NCBI RefSeq assembly: GCF_020379485.1
Contig: NW_026015668.1
Location: forward strand, 248,001-312,000
Direction of reading: 5' to 3'
DNA length: 64,000 nt
DNA from: Brassica napus
Taxonomy: Eukaryota > Streptophyta > Magnoliopsida > Brassicales > Brassicaceae
Positions 25,745-37,490 of this stretch are shown piece after piece (the stretch's first letter is position 1; every line of letters starts with the position of its first letter). The notes under the pieces are model-generated. The model was not told the DNA's origin. It did no database searches and was given only the letters and a program-made list of their open reading frames with translations. The translations under genes and the position numbers were made by a program.

Positions 25745-28700
25745 TGGTTTTTTTTTTTTTTTTTTTTTTTTTGTCATCAACTTTTACAGACTCATATTGA
25801 CTCTGTAAACCAAACTGGGTGATCTACATCCATATGAACAACATACGACAGCTGCATCCTATCTTTACGGGCTAGACTATCCGCCATAGTGTTTAGCGTT
25901 CGTGGAACATGGATGATGTCTGATCTTGTGAAACTCTCCTTCAGGATCTTGTAATCGTCCAAATAATCTGCAAAAGCTGGTCATTCTTCTGGTTCCGAAA
26001 CCATCTTCACCAATTGAGAACAATCCGTTGCAAATGTGACCTGAAATTGACGTAGGTTCCTCATACATTCCATTGCCCAGAGTAGCGCTTCCATCTCCGC
26101 ATGAAGAGGAGAGAGACTAGCCCGAACATTCCTCGCCCCCAATAAACCATTAAAACCCACTAGTGTACTAAGCCATCCTTGCCCTGAAAAGATATCATTA
26201 TCTTTCCAAGAACCATCTATAAAACACCATCTACCCGGAATTCTCGGCAAAGACGTAACCATAGGTCGTGGTTCTGTTCTCTGCTCGTTTAAAACCTGGG
26301 CCTCCGCCCATAATTTAGATTCTGTTTCTGCCAACTTGAGTGTATCCATAGGGTCAATATCCAAATTACTAAACACTTTGTTATTACGCCCTTTCCATAT
26401 GTACCATAAAATCCAGGCAAACTGATGATCCTCCATTTGTGGTAAAACTCTCCAAAAGAGATGATCTATATTTGTGAAAAGCGACTTTGTTGGAAAAACA
26501 TCTGGGTTCGACGGTATCTTCGAAAGAGCCCAAACCTGAAGCACTGGAGGACATTAAAAAAAAACATGATTTATCGATTCCTCATCGGCTCCACACCTGG
26601 CACAACAGATATCTCCTTTAATCCCTCCCTTGTAAATTTTTCCTAACTGCTATACTTCCTGACTCGAGCTGCCAGAGGAAATGTTTTAACTTTGGTGGAC
26701 ATTTTATTTTCCAGCAATAAGCCTTTAAGACATTAACCGTGGGCCCAAGCATAGAGAGTGGTCGTGCCCTATCTGGGTAAATCCTCTCCACCTGATATCC
26801 TGATTTAACTGTATATTTTCCATTTTTGGTAAAATGCCATCCATCCCGATATATCCTCTGAGTTCTACTCAGTGGTAGACTTTCTATAAGTTTTGCATCC
26901 TGTGGTTCCACCAAAGCCCGAATTGCCTGAGAATTCCAAGTACACGAAGTGGAGTTAATGAGTGAGTCCACTGTGAGGTCCGGATATAAATTATGTTGAT
27001 TTTTATTAGCTGGTCTCGGGCGAGTGGTTGAGAGCCATGGATCATTCCATACAGATATAGAAGAGCCTGTTCCCACCCTTTTGATTAGTCCTTTGCTTAA
27101 CAGAGATCTAGCAGAGACAATACTCCGCCATCCATAGGATGGAGAATATGAGCGAATCGGTTCCAGGGGTGAAGCATTCCTGTAGTACCGACCTTTAAAA
27201 ACTCTGGCAAATAACGAGTTTGGTTTCTCTATGAGACGCCAAAGTTGTTTGCCAAGCATCGCTGTATTAAAATCAGTGATGTCTTTAAAACCCAAACCCC
27301 CTTCTTCCTTATCAAGACATACTTTGTCCCACGATTTCCAATGCAAACCCCTAGTACTTCCCCCTGGACTCCACCAGAATTGTGCTACCGCACTCGTCAA
27401 CTTCTTTGCAGTTGCCTTAGGTAGTCGATAACATGACATCACATGATAAGGGAGAGCTGTGACCACTGATTTAATAATCACCTCTTTTCCTCCTTTTGTG
27501 AAAAACCGAAAAGCCCATCCGGTAACTCTACAATTTAATCTCTCCTGTACAAAGCTGAAAACTTGTATCTTAGATCCCCCTCAAATTTTCAGGCAGCCCC
27601 AGATAAGAACCCATTCCGCCTAAATTTTGAATCCCCAGAATATCCCGTAATTTCTGTCTGGTCACTTCCTCAATCTCATGTCCAAATTGAATTGATGACT
27701 TATCAAAATTTATAAGCTGACCAGATACATGTTCATATTCCGTTAAAATCCTAAGAATGGTTCGACATTCTTCTTTTTGATCCTTACAAAAGAAAAGACT
27801 GTCATCCGCAAAAAGCAAATGAGATATTGATGGACATGCTCTTGCCACCTTCATTCCCGTTAACTGTTTCTCTGCCTCTACCTTTCGTATATTTGCGATC
27901 AAAGCCTCTGTGCAAAGAATAAATAAGTAGGGAGACAGAGGATCCCCCTGGCGTAATCCTCTATGTGGAACAATGAGGCCGCGCAGTTGTCCATTTAGTA
28001 GAACTCGATATTGAACTGAGGTTATACATTCCATCATTAACTTGATCGAGTGAGAATCAAAACCCATCTTTCGAAGTAAAGCCTTAATAAAATCTCATTC
28101 CACTCTATCATATGCCTTACTCATATCCGTTTTTATTGCCATATACTTTCCTTTGCATGCTTTATTAGTTCGCAGCCCATGAAACATTTCCTGCGCTATA
28201 GGAATATTATCCGAAATCAACCGTCCAGCTACAAATGCCGATTGAGTTTCTGAGATGAGCCTGGGGAGATATAATTTCAATCTCGGGCATAATACCTTTG
28301 AAATAATCTTGTATCCCACATTACAAGACTTATTGGTCTCAATTCCGTCATCCTTGTAGGTCTCTCAGTTTTTGGAATCATACATATATTAGTAATATTT
28401 AATCTAACATCCATTTCTCTGGAAACCAAAAAATCGTTCACCAGCTCCACCAAATCTGCCTTAATAATGTGCCAGGAGTGTTGGGAAAATAATGCTGTCA
28501 TACCGTCCGGTCCAGGTGCCTTTTCTGGGTGCATCATAAAAAGAGCCTCTTTAACCTCCTCCTCCGTAGCTATTCTCAACAATCGTTGATTTATTTGAGG
28601 GGTGATAGTCAAAGGAATTTCCATCAGAAAATCATCAAACTCCGATGGTGAAGAAGAGGTAAATAAATCCTCAAAATAACTAACAGCCACCCTTTCTACC

Positions 28701-28835
28701 CCATTTTCCTCGGTAATCCAATTCCCATCTGCATCATGTAACCCAACAATCCTGTTACGTATCCGTCGCTGTTTTGTCAAAGCATGATAGAATTTTGTGG
28801 TTTCTTTGAATTCAAAAATGAAACAATTCTAGAAA
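25745..28835 (-). mobile_element. LINE (non-LTR retrotransposon) pseudogene, 5'-truncated
   Basis: The minus strand carries most of a plant LINE ORF2. In order: the start of the reverse-transcriptase domain (EKAPGPDGM near 28510), the palm motif FADDSLFF near 27805, the thumb region, the zinc-binding domain near 26650, and an RNase H domain (CFIDGSWK near 26225, then MADSLARKDR near 25880). It ends at about 25780 and is followed by a poly-A tail (poly-T at 25751-25772). The endonuclease and ORF1 are missing. Lesions include a frameshift near 28300, a TGA in place of a Trp codon at 28092-28094, a frameshift at about 27575, a break near 26600 and a TGA at about 25980. It is inactive, though the palm motif is intact. 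Confidence 0.92.
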
Positions 28836-29216
28836 TATTATACTTTTTTGTTAAAATATCTATAATATAAAAAATATTTTTTCGATCTGCAATAAAATTT
28901 TAAAACTGTCATTAAAATTCTTTTAAAATATTTTATCGATCTACAATAATATATATGATTGTACACACATTTTACTATATATTTTAAGAATATTTTAATT
29001 TGAAAACGATCGTTAGGTCATGACCATTGTAAGATAAAAGTATATGTAATATTCAAACAACAAAAATCCGAATATGTCTTTCCTCTTTTAATATATCTTA
29101 CACACTAGATAGAATATAAACACAGGAAGATTTTATAATATTTGATTATAACATAGCAAAATTATTACTAAAATTTAAATAGAAATTATCCGCGCGTAGC
29201 GTAGAAAACAATCTAG
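28836..29216 (+). mobile_element. Helitron-like 3' terminus
   Basis: The sequence ends CCGCGCGTAGCGTAGAAAAC then AATCTAG, followed by T. A GC-rich hairpin a few bases before a terminal CTAG next to a T is the standard right end of plant Helitrons. The preceding AT-rich DNA fits a non-autonomous copy, but I cannot place its 5' TC end. The hairpin is partly degraded (CCGCGC against GCG). Confidence 0.55.
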
Positions 29217-29218
29217 TA

Positions 29219-29456
29219 CTCCCTCCGTTTCTAAATGTAAGTAGTTTTAGCAAAAAGAGTTTGTTTCACAATATAAGTAGTTTACATATTTCTATGCATC
29301 TTTTTCATTTATTGGATATTGTGTGACCAATGAAATAATGATAGGTTTTTAATAATTGGTTCAATTAATTGGTCAAATGATATATTCTTTTAAATAACAA
29401 TTTTCTAAATATTCGTGATTTTAGGCAAAATTACTTACAATTAGAAACGGAGGGAG
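29219..29456. mobile_element. Stowaway (Tc1/mariner-type) MITE
   Basis: CTCCCTCCGTTTCTAA starts the element and its complement ends it, with inverted repeats of about 30 bp (TGTAAGTA continues on both sides). Target TA dinucleotides lie at 29217-29218 and 29457-29458. Length 238 bp. Ends CTCCCTCCGT and TA duplication are diagnostic of Stowaway MITEs. It sits directly against the Helitron CTAG end. Confidence 0.93.
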
Positions 29457-29685
29457 TATATATTAAAATAATAAATAAACTGCATACATATCAATGTTAG
29501 TGATAAATTATTTGATCTGCAAATAAGAAAGAAAAAAAGCTATACAATTGATCTGCATTTAATCTACAAACTATTAATTTGTATTTATTTTGTTTGCTCT
29601 GTTTTTTATTTTTTATCTGCATTTTGGGATCTGCGCTGCTTCATAGCCTTTTTTTTTTGTTCAAACCAACTTTCATAAACTAAGC

Positions 29686-30783
29686 TTAGACTCCATCAAA
29701 AGAGTAATCGTTCAACAAGTAATATAACAGAGCTAGACTAGCTAAAGAAACTGCTGCATCACATGCAAAGCAGGTAACATAAACATAGATATAAGCAAAC
29801 ATAACACACAAGCAACTTAAGAGTGAACCCCTAGTGCTAATCGGTGAGATGATGCCACGGGAATCAGAAGCCACACTCGGTGAGCTGCTACCCGAACATG
29901 CTGCCGCAACAAATGCATAGAAAACAGCAAGAAGCTTGGCTACAAAGGTGATCATGCACCTTTTTGATGAGCCTTGGAATTGTGAGGAGATCCTCAACCA
30001 TAAAAGGGTGTGGAGTTGCAAGAACCACCACGGACAGACAAACAAGTCTGAAAGTAAAGAGCCAAGGTTGGCTTTTTTGAATCCATCTCCTATCTTTCTG
30101 AGTAGTAGTATACCTGAAACGTCAGAGAACACTACCAACATACAAAAATATTGTATTGAGGGCAAAGAGAGATTCTGAACAACAACCTCATACTGAGGTA
30201 AAAGAACCTCATACTGAGGTAAGGTAAGGCAAACCAAGTGCCTAAACTCTTCATACTGAGTTAAACAATGACTAACATGAAGCTTAAAATCCTCATACTG
30301 AGGTAATTGTTGTGACTGGTTCCTTAAACTGAGGGCAAGCAATCCGAATCTAAGGTAGGTTCCATCCCAATTAGAATCATTTAAACGGATCGCAAAAACC
30401 ATACCTTTCGAAAATAAGCTCAAGAACATGGAGAAATCGTTTCCCCAGACAAAATCATAGATCCAAGATCTGCAACCGGCAGTAGGGAGAAGGAGATGCC
30501 TAACAAGCTTCACTCTAAGAGGTACGAGCAACAAACAGACTGAGCAAGCTGTTGTCGTACAATTAAACAGATGAGACTTTGCAGCTGTTAGTGTGAAACA
30601 GAGACAGGGGAGAGACGACAGATCTGATTCACCGAACATGTCCGGAGGGTCAGGAGGATCAGGAGGGTCGGGGGCAGGGATCCCACCAAAAAGGTCTAGA
30701 GGAAGAGCAGACGGCGGCGGTTCAGGAGGTGGAGGAAGGAGCAACAATGACTCTGAGACTGGAGAAGTCACCATTAACCCCAT
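29686..30783 (-). CDS. Retroposon-encoded proline-rich protein with hydrophobic C-terminus
   Basis: From the first ATG the frame gives 365 residues with no internal stop. The N-terminus is proline-rich (PPPPEPPP, then three PPD units). The middle (residues about 180-230) holds a repeated LPQYE/LTQYE motif that reflects a palindromic DNA repeat. The C-terminus is strongly hydrophobic (CLCVMFA, then SLASLALLYYLL) and ends NDYSFDG-V. A sister frame at 42796-43017 ends CLCVMFA...LAGLALLLLNVNNF-SSNGD, so this tail is shared at protein level. I know no function. It may be a chimeric LINE 5' region with a retained tail. An open frame in a repeat does not prove a translated product. Confidence 0.45.
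   Translation of the reverse strand: MGLMVTSPVSESLLLLPPPPEPPPSALPLDLFGGIPAPDPPDPPDPPDMFGESDLSSLPCLCFTLTAAKSHLFNCTTTACSVCLLLVPLRVKLVRHLLLPTAGCRSWIYDFVWGNDFSMFLSLFSKGMVFAIRLNDSNWDGTYLRFGLLALSLRNQSQQLPQYEDFKLHVSHCLTQYEEFRHLVCLTLPQYEVLLPQYEVVVQNLSLPSIQYFCMLVVFSDVSGILLLRKIGDGFKKANLGSLLSDLFVCPWWFLQLHTLLWLRISSQFQGSSKRCMITFVAKLLAVFYAFVAAACSGSSSPSVASDSRGIISPISTRGSLLSCLCVMFAYIYVYVTCFACDAAVSLASLALLYYLLNDYSFDGV
30187..30303. repeat. Palindromic CCTCATACTGAGG minisatellite
   Basis: Four copies of CCTCATACTGAGG or a one-to-two-base variant, plus TTCATACTGAGTT, occur within 117 bp. Each unit can fold into a 5-bp stem with a 3-base loop. They encode the LPQYE repeat of the minus-strand frame. Confidence 0.85.
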
Positions 30784-30930
30784 GGAAGAAAAAAAGAGGA
30801 GGGAGAAAGAAGAGTTTCTCACCGGAAGGCAAGAGGCCAGACCGGCGGCGGCAAATGAAGGTTCAAAACCCTAATCGCTTTGGAGTCTCATGGAGAGAGA
30901 ACCTTTTTTGTAAGTAATTTTGCTTAAAAG

Positions 30931-31623
30931 CCATAATCGGTGTCAAAGTGGGGACCGTATAATGCACATCTCATTTAAGTTGAGTATCGATTATTAATTA
31001 TTTCCTTTGGAACATTTGATTCTCTACTATATATATATAGCATATTGTAGTTTCCCCCCCTGTGTATTCTATTTATCAGTGGTGATATATCAACTGAATC
31101 TAACTATTTATAGCATATAAGATTCTGAAGAACTGTTTATGAAAAGTGTACAACGGACGATACTTTTCTTAGTAGACACGAGTTCACAAAGGGTTTTGCA
31201 TTACGGCATATTAATGATAAACAACTTTTGTTTGTATAAGATATTCTAAGACCAGCAATTTTATCTGTCAATATGTAGCATAATATCTAATTTTCAATAA
31301 ACTCTGCATTCATAATTCAATTAAAAATGATACTAGCAGACCCTAAAACATACTAGACCCGGGCTTCCACATATGATATAGCACATCATATATCATTAAG
31401 AAAATGTTTATTAAAGATTCCGCTTAAAGGATTAGTTAAACAATTAATCCATAGTGGATTCAAATTATTATTAAACGAGATTTAACTTTATAATGTTTTT
31501 TTTTTCAGTTTTCACTTTATTGGCTCCTCAACTGAATCATATATTTTAGTTGCAAATCATATTATATATAGACAAATACTTGGACCCAAGAACCAAACCA
31601 AAACCGATATAAATTGGGAGATA
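30931..31623. other. Intergenic spacer
   Basis: No gene. AT-rich DNA between two elements. Confidence 0.45.
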
Positions 31624-33008
31624 TGATATCTTGCATATTCACATTGTTTTATCCATTTATTCATGTGCATTTTCATCATATAGATTAGGATTTAACCATG
31701 TCTAGGTTGCATTTTGCATACATATGTCTCTATTAGGTATTGTATTACCACATGGAGTTCCTGGAGACATTTAGGTGCATTTGGAGCTCAAGAGTGGTGA
31801 TTAGAGTGATCTTTGGACGAGCACTGCCTGGAGTGACTTCCCGGAGCGACTACATGAAGTCGCTGTGACACCCCTCCCAGAGCGACCTTCCCGGAGTGAC
31901 ATGGAGAGGTCGCTCGCGTTTCTATCACGAGACACCCCTCCCAGAGCGACTTGCCAGAGCGACGCTCCGAGGTCGCTCACGTTTCCATGGCGAGACGACA
32001 CAAAACGAAGCCCGGAGCGACCCACTGAGGTCGCTCCCGAAGGCCGGAGCGACTTGTCGGAGCGACATGCCGAGGTCGCTCCGCGTCTATTTGCCTGTCG
32101 AACTCATGTTTTTCTAAGGGCCTTTTGGTCATTTCATTATGCACGTTTTACATTGATAAAAACCTAAGTTAAGTACTTTTGTACGCCACAGCAGGCAAGA
32201 TATCTCTTTTTGAAAAGAACAACTAGTAAAACTTCTTTTGGATTCGTATTTCATTGCTTTCATCTTGTGTTCTTGTTGATTTCTTATCTATTTCTCTACA
32301 TGATTAATCTGAAATCCAATATGGGTTTAAGAGGAATCATGGAGATTAATGAGTAATCACTTTTTGAATTCATGGGTTAGGGAGATCAAGGGTGATTAGG
32401 TTAGTTATAGGATGTTTTAGTGTAGATCATTCTTGTTCCTTGCTAGTAGAGTATTCATAATGCATCTTCTGAGTTGGCCACTCAAAAGTTGATCAATAGG
32501 CATTTCCCACCCAAAAGGTGTTTGATGAAATGCCTGAGACAACTCTCCTAGGCTTTTAGTATACTTTGCCAAAGACATTTGTTGTTAAAGGTGCTAAGAT
32601 AGCTAATAGACTTGTTAGTAGTGATTGCTTTCACATTATTCAACCAAAGACATTTGATGTTTAAGATATGTTAGCAAATGAGCATTCATCTAGACATAGA
32701 GCTTGCTTAGAATTGTGTCTAGGTTTAAGGTCGATAGTTTGATTGATCATTTGCCATCCTTAGTTCGATACTTGATCACCCAAGGTCTAATCCCTATGCC
32801 CATGAGTTATCTTTTCCCTTAGTCAAGAAAGTATCATTCTGTAATTGCTTTCTAGTATTAGTAGTAGTTTAAAACCCATCTAAATCATTGGTTGCACTTA
32901 GATTAAGTGAGTACTTGCATTCTCAGTGCTTTGATATCCCTCTGAACTGGTTCGACATTCACTCATACTACAACATTTGTCTTAGGAGCCTGAAAACTCA
33001 TAACATCA
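31624..33008 (+). repeat. Left LTR of the gag-only element
   Basis: It contains a dense cluster of GGAGCGAC/GTCGCTC words (31830-32090) in both orientations, which could form hairpins. The right LTR repeats the cluster with an extra 18-bp unit near 35590. Confidence 0.85.
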
Positions 33009-33010
33009 AA

Positions 33011-33024
33011 TTGGCGCCGTTGCC
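33011..33024 (+). other. Primer-binding site, tRNA-Asp type
   Basis: TTGGCGCCGTTGCC, two bases after the LTR end, complements the 3' end of plant tRNA-Asp as in other Athila-type elements. Confidence 0.8.
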
Positions 33025-33137
33025 AAATTCTGATTAGATTTGAACATTGAGATTTAGTCACTTGCTTGAGACTAAGTCATTTTAATTTTGTTTTGTTACT
33101 GATTCTTCTTCTTCACCTACCTTTAACTTTCAGGTGT

Positions 33138-34067
33138 ATGAACTTGAGGAGCAGGGGTCCATCAAACCTAGTTCCAATAGTAGCAGACAACAGAGCTTTA
33201 GAGAGGGAGTGTGCTAGAGCTAGAAGAGAAGAAGAACAACAAGCCCACTTGCAGAGATTGGATATTGATATGGCAGATCCACCGCAAGGGGCAGAACACC
33301 AACCGCGGGCAGCTCGACCCATTGGTACTTATGACCGGCCCAACATTCATGGTCATAGACTAGGAATCTGAGCACCGGCTGTGGCAGCCAACAACTTTGA
33401 ATTCAAGTCAGGACTCCTCAACGTGATCGAGAACAACAAATATCATGGCTTGGCTTTAGAGGACCCATTCGATCACTTGGACAGGTTCGACAGCTACTGT
33501 GAGTTGTCAAAAACCAATGGTGTGTCAGAGGATGCCTTAAAGCTAAAGTTATTCCCTTTCTCTTTGGGGGATAAGACACGTCAGTGGGAGAAGTCTCTAC
33601 CCAGCGACTCTATAACCACCTGGGATGACTGCAAGAGAGCATTTTTGGAGAAGTTCTTCTCTACTTCAAGAACTGCTAAGCTGAGAAATGAGATTTCCAG
33701 TTTTCAACAGAAGAACTTGGAAGGATTCAGTGAAGCCTGGGAGAGATTCAAGGGCCACCAAGCTCAATGCCCACACCATGGTTTCTCTAAAGAGAGCTTG
33801 CTGAGCACATTCTACCGTGGTGCTCTTCCTAAGTACAGGGTCAGACTGGATACAGCTAGCAATGAGTTCTTCTTGGGAAGAACTGAAGACGATGCAGAAG
33901 AGCTGGTTGACAACATGGTGAAAAGTGATGCAGTCTGCAGTGCAGACCATGACAGAGGCAGTAGGGGTGATGATAAGCAGACGAGGAAAGAGATCAAAGC
34001 TTTGGAAGACAAGATCGACCTACTCATTGCTGAAAAAGTTACCCAAGAGCAACTTGTTGATTGCTGA
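33138..34067 (+). pseudogene. Athila-type gag with an in-frame stop
   Basis: From MNLRSRGPSNLVP the frame runs to LVDC and a stop, about 310 codons. The retrotransposon gag domain is present (KLFPFSLGDKTRQWEK, CPHHGFSKESLLSTFYRG). A TGA at 33369-33371 interrupts it, where the complete sister element has an Arg codon, consistent with C-to-T decay at a CpG. The C-terminal part normally leading into protease is deleted. Confidence 0.85.
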
Positions 34068-35197
34068 AACTCAACCTTTGAAGCCAACTACAACCTTGTT
34101 TGAACTGAACGAACTTAATGCTTCTTGCTTATGGTCCCTTGTGTACTGAGTCATGGATATACACACTTGAGTTGTCACATCCTTTATGCCAATCTTTTTT
34201 TGACAAACTCTAGTGGTACACCATTCCCAAAACCCTTCCCTCCTTTTGAGCTTTCATTATTGATGAGTGAGGTCTTTTTCGGAAAGTCTTCCATGCACAT
34301 AATGTTGAGAGTATCGGGAACGACAATGCTTGATCTTCATTCTTGCTAGATTAGACACATTATTGTCTAGCCATAGGATGGGGGTGAGTGTTGTAAAGTT
34401 TGATTTGGGAGTATGAGAAAGTTGAAGGAAAAGAGTGAACTCTTGTGCTTAATTGACCAGTCTTTATGGGATAAGTAGAGAAACTTCTAGCTAAATTTGT
34501 GAAAAGTCTTGGCCTCCAAACATAAAAAAAAAAAAAAAAAAAAAAAGAAGAGAAAGAATAAAGAAAGGGGGCTAGCAAAATTAGTATGAGTTAAGAGGTG
34601 TTCAAAAAGTGTAAGAAATCCCTTGTAAAAAAAAAAGAGAGTTTTATGTTGGGAAATGCTTTTGAAGTCCTTGGGTGAGAGATGTGAGTTGGGTTTGGAA
34701 TGGGGAAATAAATGTGTATCATATATGTTTGGGAAAATGGTAGAACAATGGAGATTGAGCATTGTATGCATGAGTTGATCACTTTCTTAGATATATTATG
34801 TGCAATGGCAAGGCTACTTGTTTTGAGAGTATACCACCCTAAATGTCATATATCTTGAACCCCTTGACTCACTTGGTTAAAAAGCCTCCCCTTACCCAAA
34901 TGATTTGGACCAATTGACCATTTGCAAGAATTCACTTGATGCTATGCTTAATGAACTTGAGAGTTGGCTGATTTGCATGTGTGAATGCATGATGATGAGT
35001 ATAGGGATGAAAAGAGTTGAGATAGGCCTAGAGAAATTAGAGTATAATAAGAGAGGGTGTACTAATGCCGAATTTAGATGTTGATTTGAGTGCTTTGTGT
35101 GTTTATTTTGGCTATGAGCTCCCACCTTCAAACTTCTCTCCCTATGAGTTCTAGAAAGTTCACTTGAGGACAAGTAAAAGAATAAGTTTGGGGGAGT
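34068..35197 (+). other. 3' untranslated region of the gag-only element
   Basis: Non-coding, with poly-A runs (34524-34545, 34627-34637) and strong similarity in order of words to 51100-52200 of the complete element. It ends at the polypurine tract GTTTGGGGGAGT immediately before the right LTR. Confidence 0.75.
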
Positions 35198-36298
35198 TGA
35201 TATCTTGCATATTCACATTGTTTTATCCATTTATTCATGTGCATTTTCATCATATAGATTAGGATTTAATCATGTCTAGGTTGCATTTTGCATACATATG
35301 TCTCTATTAGGTATTGGAGTACCACATTGAGTTCCTGGAGACATTTGGGTGCATTTGGAGCTCAAGGGAGGTGATTAGAGTGATCTTTGGACGAGCACTG
35401 CCTGGAGCGACTTCCCGGAGCGACTACATGAAGTCTCTGTGACACCCCTCCCAGAGCGACCTTCCCGGAGCGACATGGAGAGGTCGCTCGCGTTTCTATC
35501 GCGAGACACCTCTCCCAGAGCGACTTGCCAGAGCAACGCTCCGAGGTCGCTCGCGTTTCCATGGCGAGACGACACAAAATGAAGCCCGGAGCGACCTCTC
35601 AGAGCGACCCACTGAGGTCGCTCCCGAAGGCCGGAGTGACTTGTCGGAGCGACATGCCGAGGTCGCTCCGCGTCTATTTGCCTGTCGAACTCATGTTTTT
35701 CTAAGGGCCTTTTGGTCATTTCATTATGCACGTTTTACATTGCCAAAAACCTAAGTTAAGTACTTTTGTAAGCCACAGCAGGCAAGATATCTCTTTTTGA
35801 AAAGAACAACTAGTAAAACTTCTTTTGGATTCATATTTCATTGCTTTCATCTTGTGTTCTTGTTGATTTCTTATATATTTCTCTACATGATTAATCTGAA
35901 ATCCAATATGGGTTTAAGAGGAATCATGGAGATTAATGAGTAATCAACTTTTGAATTCATGGGTTAGGGAGATCAAAGGTGATTAGGTTAGTTCTAGGAT
36001 GTTTTAGTGTAGATCATTCTTGTTCCTTGCTAGTAGAGTATTCATAATGCATCTTCTGAGTTGGTCACTCAAAAGTTGATCAATAGGCATTTTCCATCCA
36101 AAAGGTGTTTGCTGAAATGCCTGAGACAACTCTCCTAGGCTTTTAGTATACTTTGCCAAAGACATTTGTTGTTAAAGGTGGTAAGATAGCTAATAGACTT
36201 GTTAGTTATGATTGCTTTCACATTATTCAACCAAAGACATTTGATGTTTGAGATATGTTAGCAAATGAGCATTCATCTAGACATAGAGCTTGCTTAGA
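35198..36298 (+). repeat. Right LTR of the gag-only element, 3'-truncated
   Basis: It aligns with 31624 to about 32711, then stops matching after GCTTGCTTAGA. Confidence 0.85.
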
Positions 36299-37267
36299 GA
36301 AAACTCTTAACATGAAGATACCAAACAGAATCGGTGTAAATATTTGAATAAATATGGGTAGACTACTATACTTAAAAACCGTTACCAAACTCGATCAGAA
36401 CTAATAATCGAACGAGTATCCAATTTGTTTTTCAAAATATAGGTATAAAAACTAATTTTTATTATACTTATAAAAACTCAGCTATCCAAATATATTAGTT
36501 TTTGATACTTTGAATAAAATTAAGTATTTGAATACAAAATAGACCAAATTTATATTTGGTTATCTATCCGATAAAGTATATCCAATAGATATATAGGTAG
36601 TTACTAGCAATCAAGCAAATATCTTAATCGACTTGAATCCGATCAGACCCGAATTAAACTTTATCAGAAATATCTGAATAGGAGATGCACTTGCGGTAAC
36701 AAAATATTTAAAATATGAAAAATCAATCTGAATTCGAACCAATACTGGAATGGTCAGACTCAGACCTAAATCATATTATGACAAGGGATTTTAGTAAAGC
36801 TAAAGAGATTTTGCACATACCCATATATGTAGAAAAGTCCATTGGAACTAGGTTCTAACTTCAAAACATTGAATAGTATGAATAATTAACTTACCACCAC
36901 CCCTAATATTTTCTTAAGCAAAAAATTGGTCATCATTTATAAATACTAGTGACAACATGATAATTAAATACTTACAAATCAACCATCTACTAAGATATGG
37001 TTTTGGTTCTACTATATTATGAAAAAAATTAGAGAAAAAATAACATTTCTCTATATGTTTTCTTAAAAATGAAAAACTTTATTATATTAAACTACATTGT
37101 AGAAAATTCATCTTTAGAATAGAATTTTTCTATCTGTAGAAAAAATATAGAAAGAAATATAAAAATGGGTTGGAAATGTTTTAAATACCGTTGTCATCTC
37201 TTGTTTAGCATTTATCTTGAACTTCAAAGTTGGTTGAAGTGGAGAATATGGGATTTCACATAACTGT
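36299..37267. other. AT-rich intergenic DNA
   Basis: No gene. Degenerate GGATATC/GTATCC-type words occur at 36330-36650. Confidence 0.45.
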
Positions 37268-37490
37268 TTTTTTTTTTTAACTCTGAGGATATTTGGTGGG
37301 GCGAAGCCAAACCGACTAGTCTTCTGAGAGTCTGTTCACTAGTGGTATACATACCCGGTTGATCACAAATTAGAGATCCATATCATCTAATCACATCAAC
37401 GGAAATATATGAGATGGTAAGTTTCAAACTCGGAGTTATTAGCATTTTTCCAAGTTCACTATACCACTCAACCACGTTTGTATGGTTCAC
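37268..37490 (-). mobile_element. SINE-like element, minus orientation
   Basis: A poly-T run (37269-37280) marks a minus-strand tail. At the other end TGGTTGAGTGGT and, 30 bp on, GAGTTTGAAAC (minus sense) look like decayed A and B boxes of a tRNA-derived promoter. Length about 220 bp fits a SINE. Confidence 0.45.

Larger units (their letters stand above)
29648..30930 (-). mobile_element. Non-LTR retroposon with a long ORF, minus orientation
   Basis: A poly-T run at 29651-29660 (poly-A tail in minus sense) precedes a 1.2-kb unit holding one long frame (29686-30783). The 3' part aligns with the retroposon at 42758-43125 in both DNA layout and encoded C-terminus. The right (5') border is approximate because no target duplication is clear. 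Composition is richer in G+C than the neighbours. Confidence 0.6.
31624..36298 (+). mobile_element. Athila-type LTR retrotransposon, gag-only deletion derivative
   Basis: The left LTR (31624-33008, 1385 bp, starts TGATATC, ends ATCA) is followed by the primer-binding site, a gag gene, a 3' untranslated region, a polypurine tract and a right LTR (35198-36298) that has lost about its last 300 bp. All of protease, reverse transcriptase, RNase H and integrase is gone: sequence jumps from gag (about 34067) to 3' untranslated DNA homologous to that of the complete element downstream (compare GAGTGAGGTCT at 34266 and 51266). The two LTRs differ at roughly 3 percent of positions by eye, so this insertion is older than the one at 43 kb. 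With the right LTR end missing, no target duplication can be tested. Confidence 0.88.

Noticed and set aside
26461..26646. Plus-strand frame across the LINE
   Set aside because: Shadow of the minus-strand LINE coding sequence.
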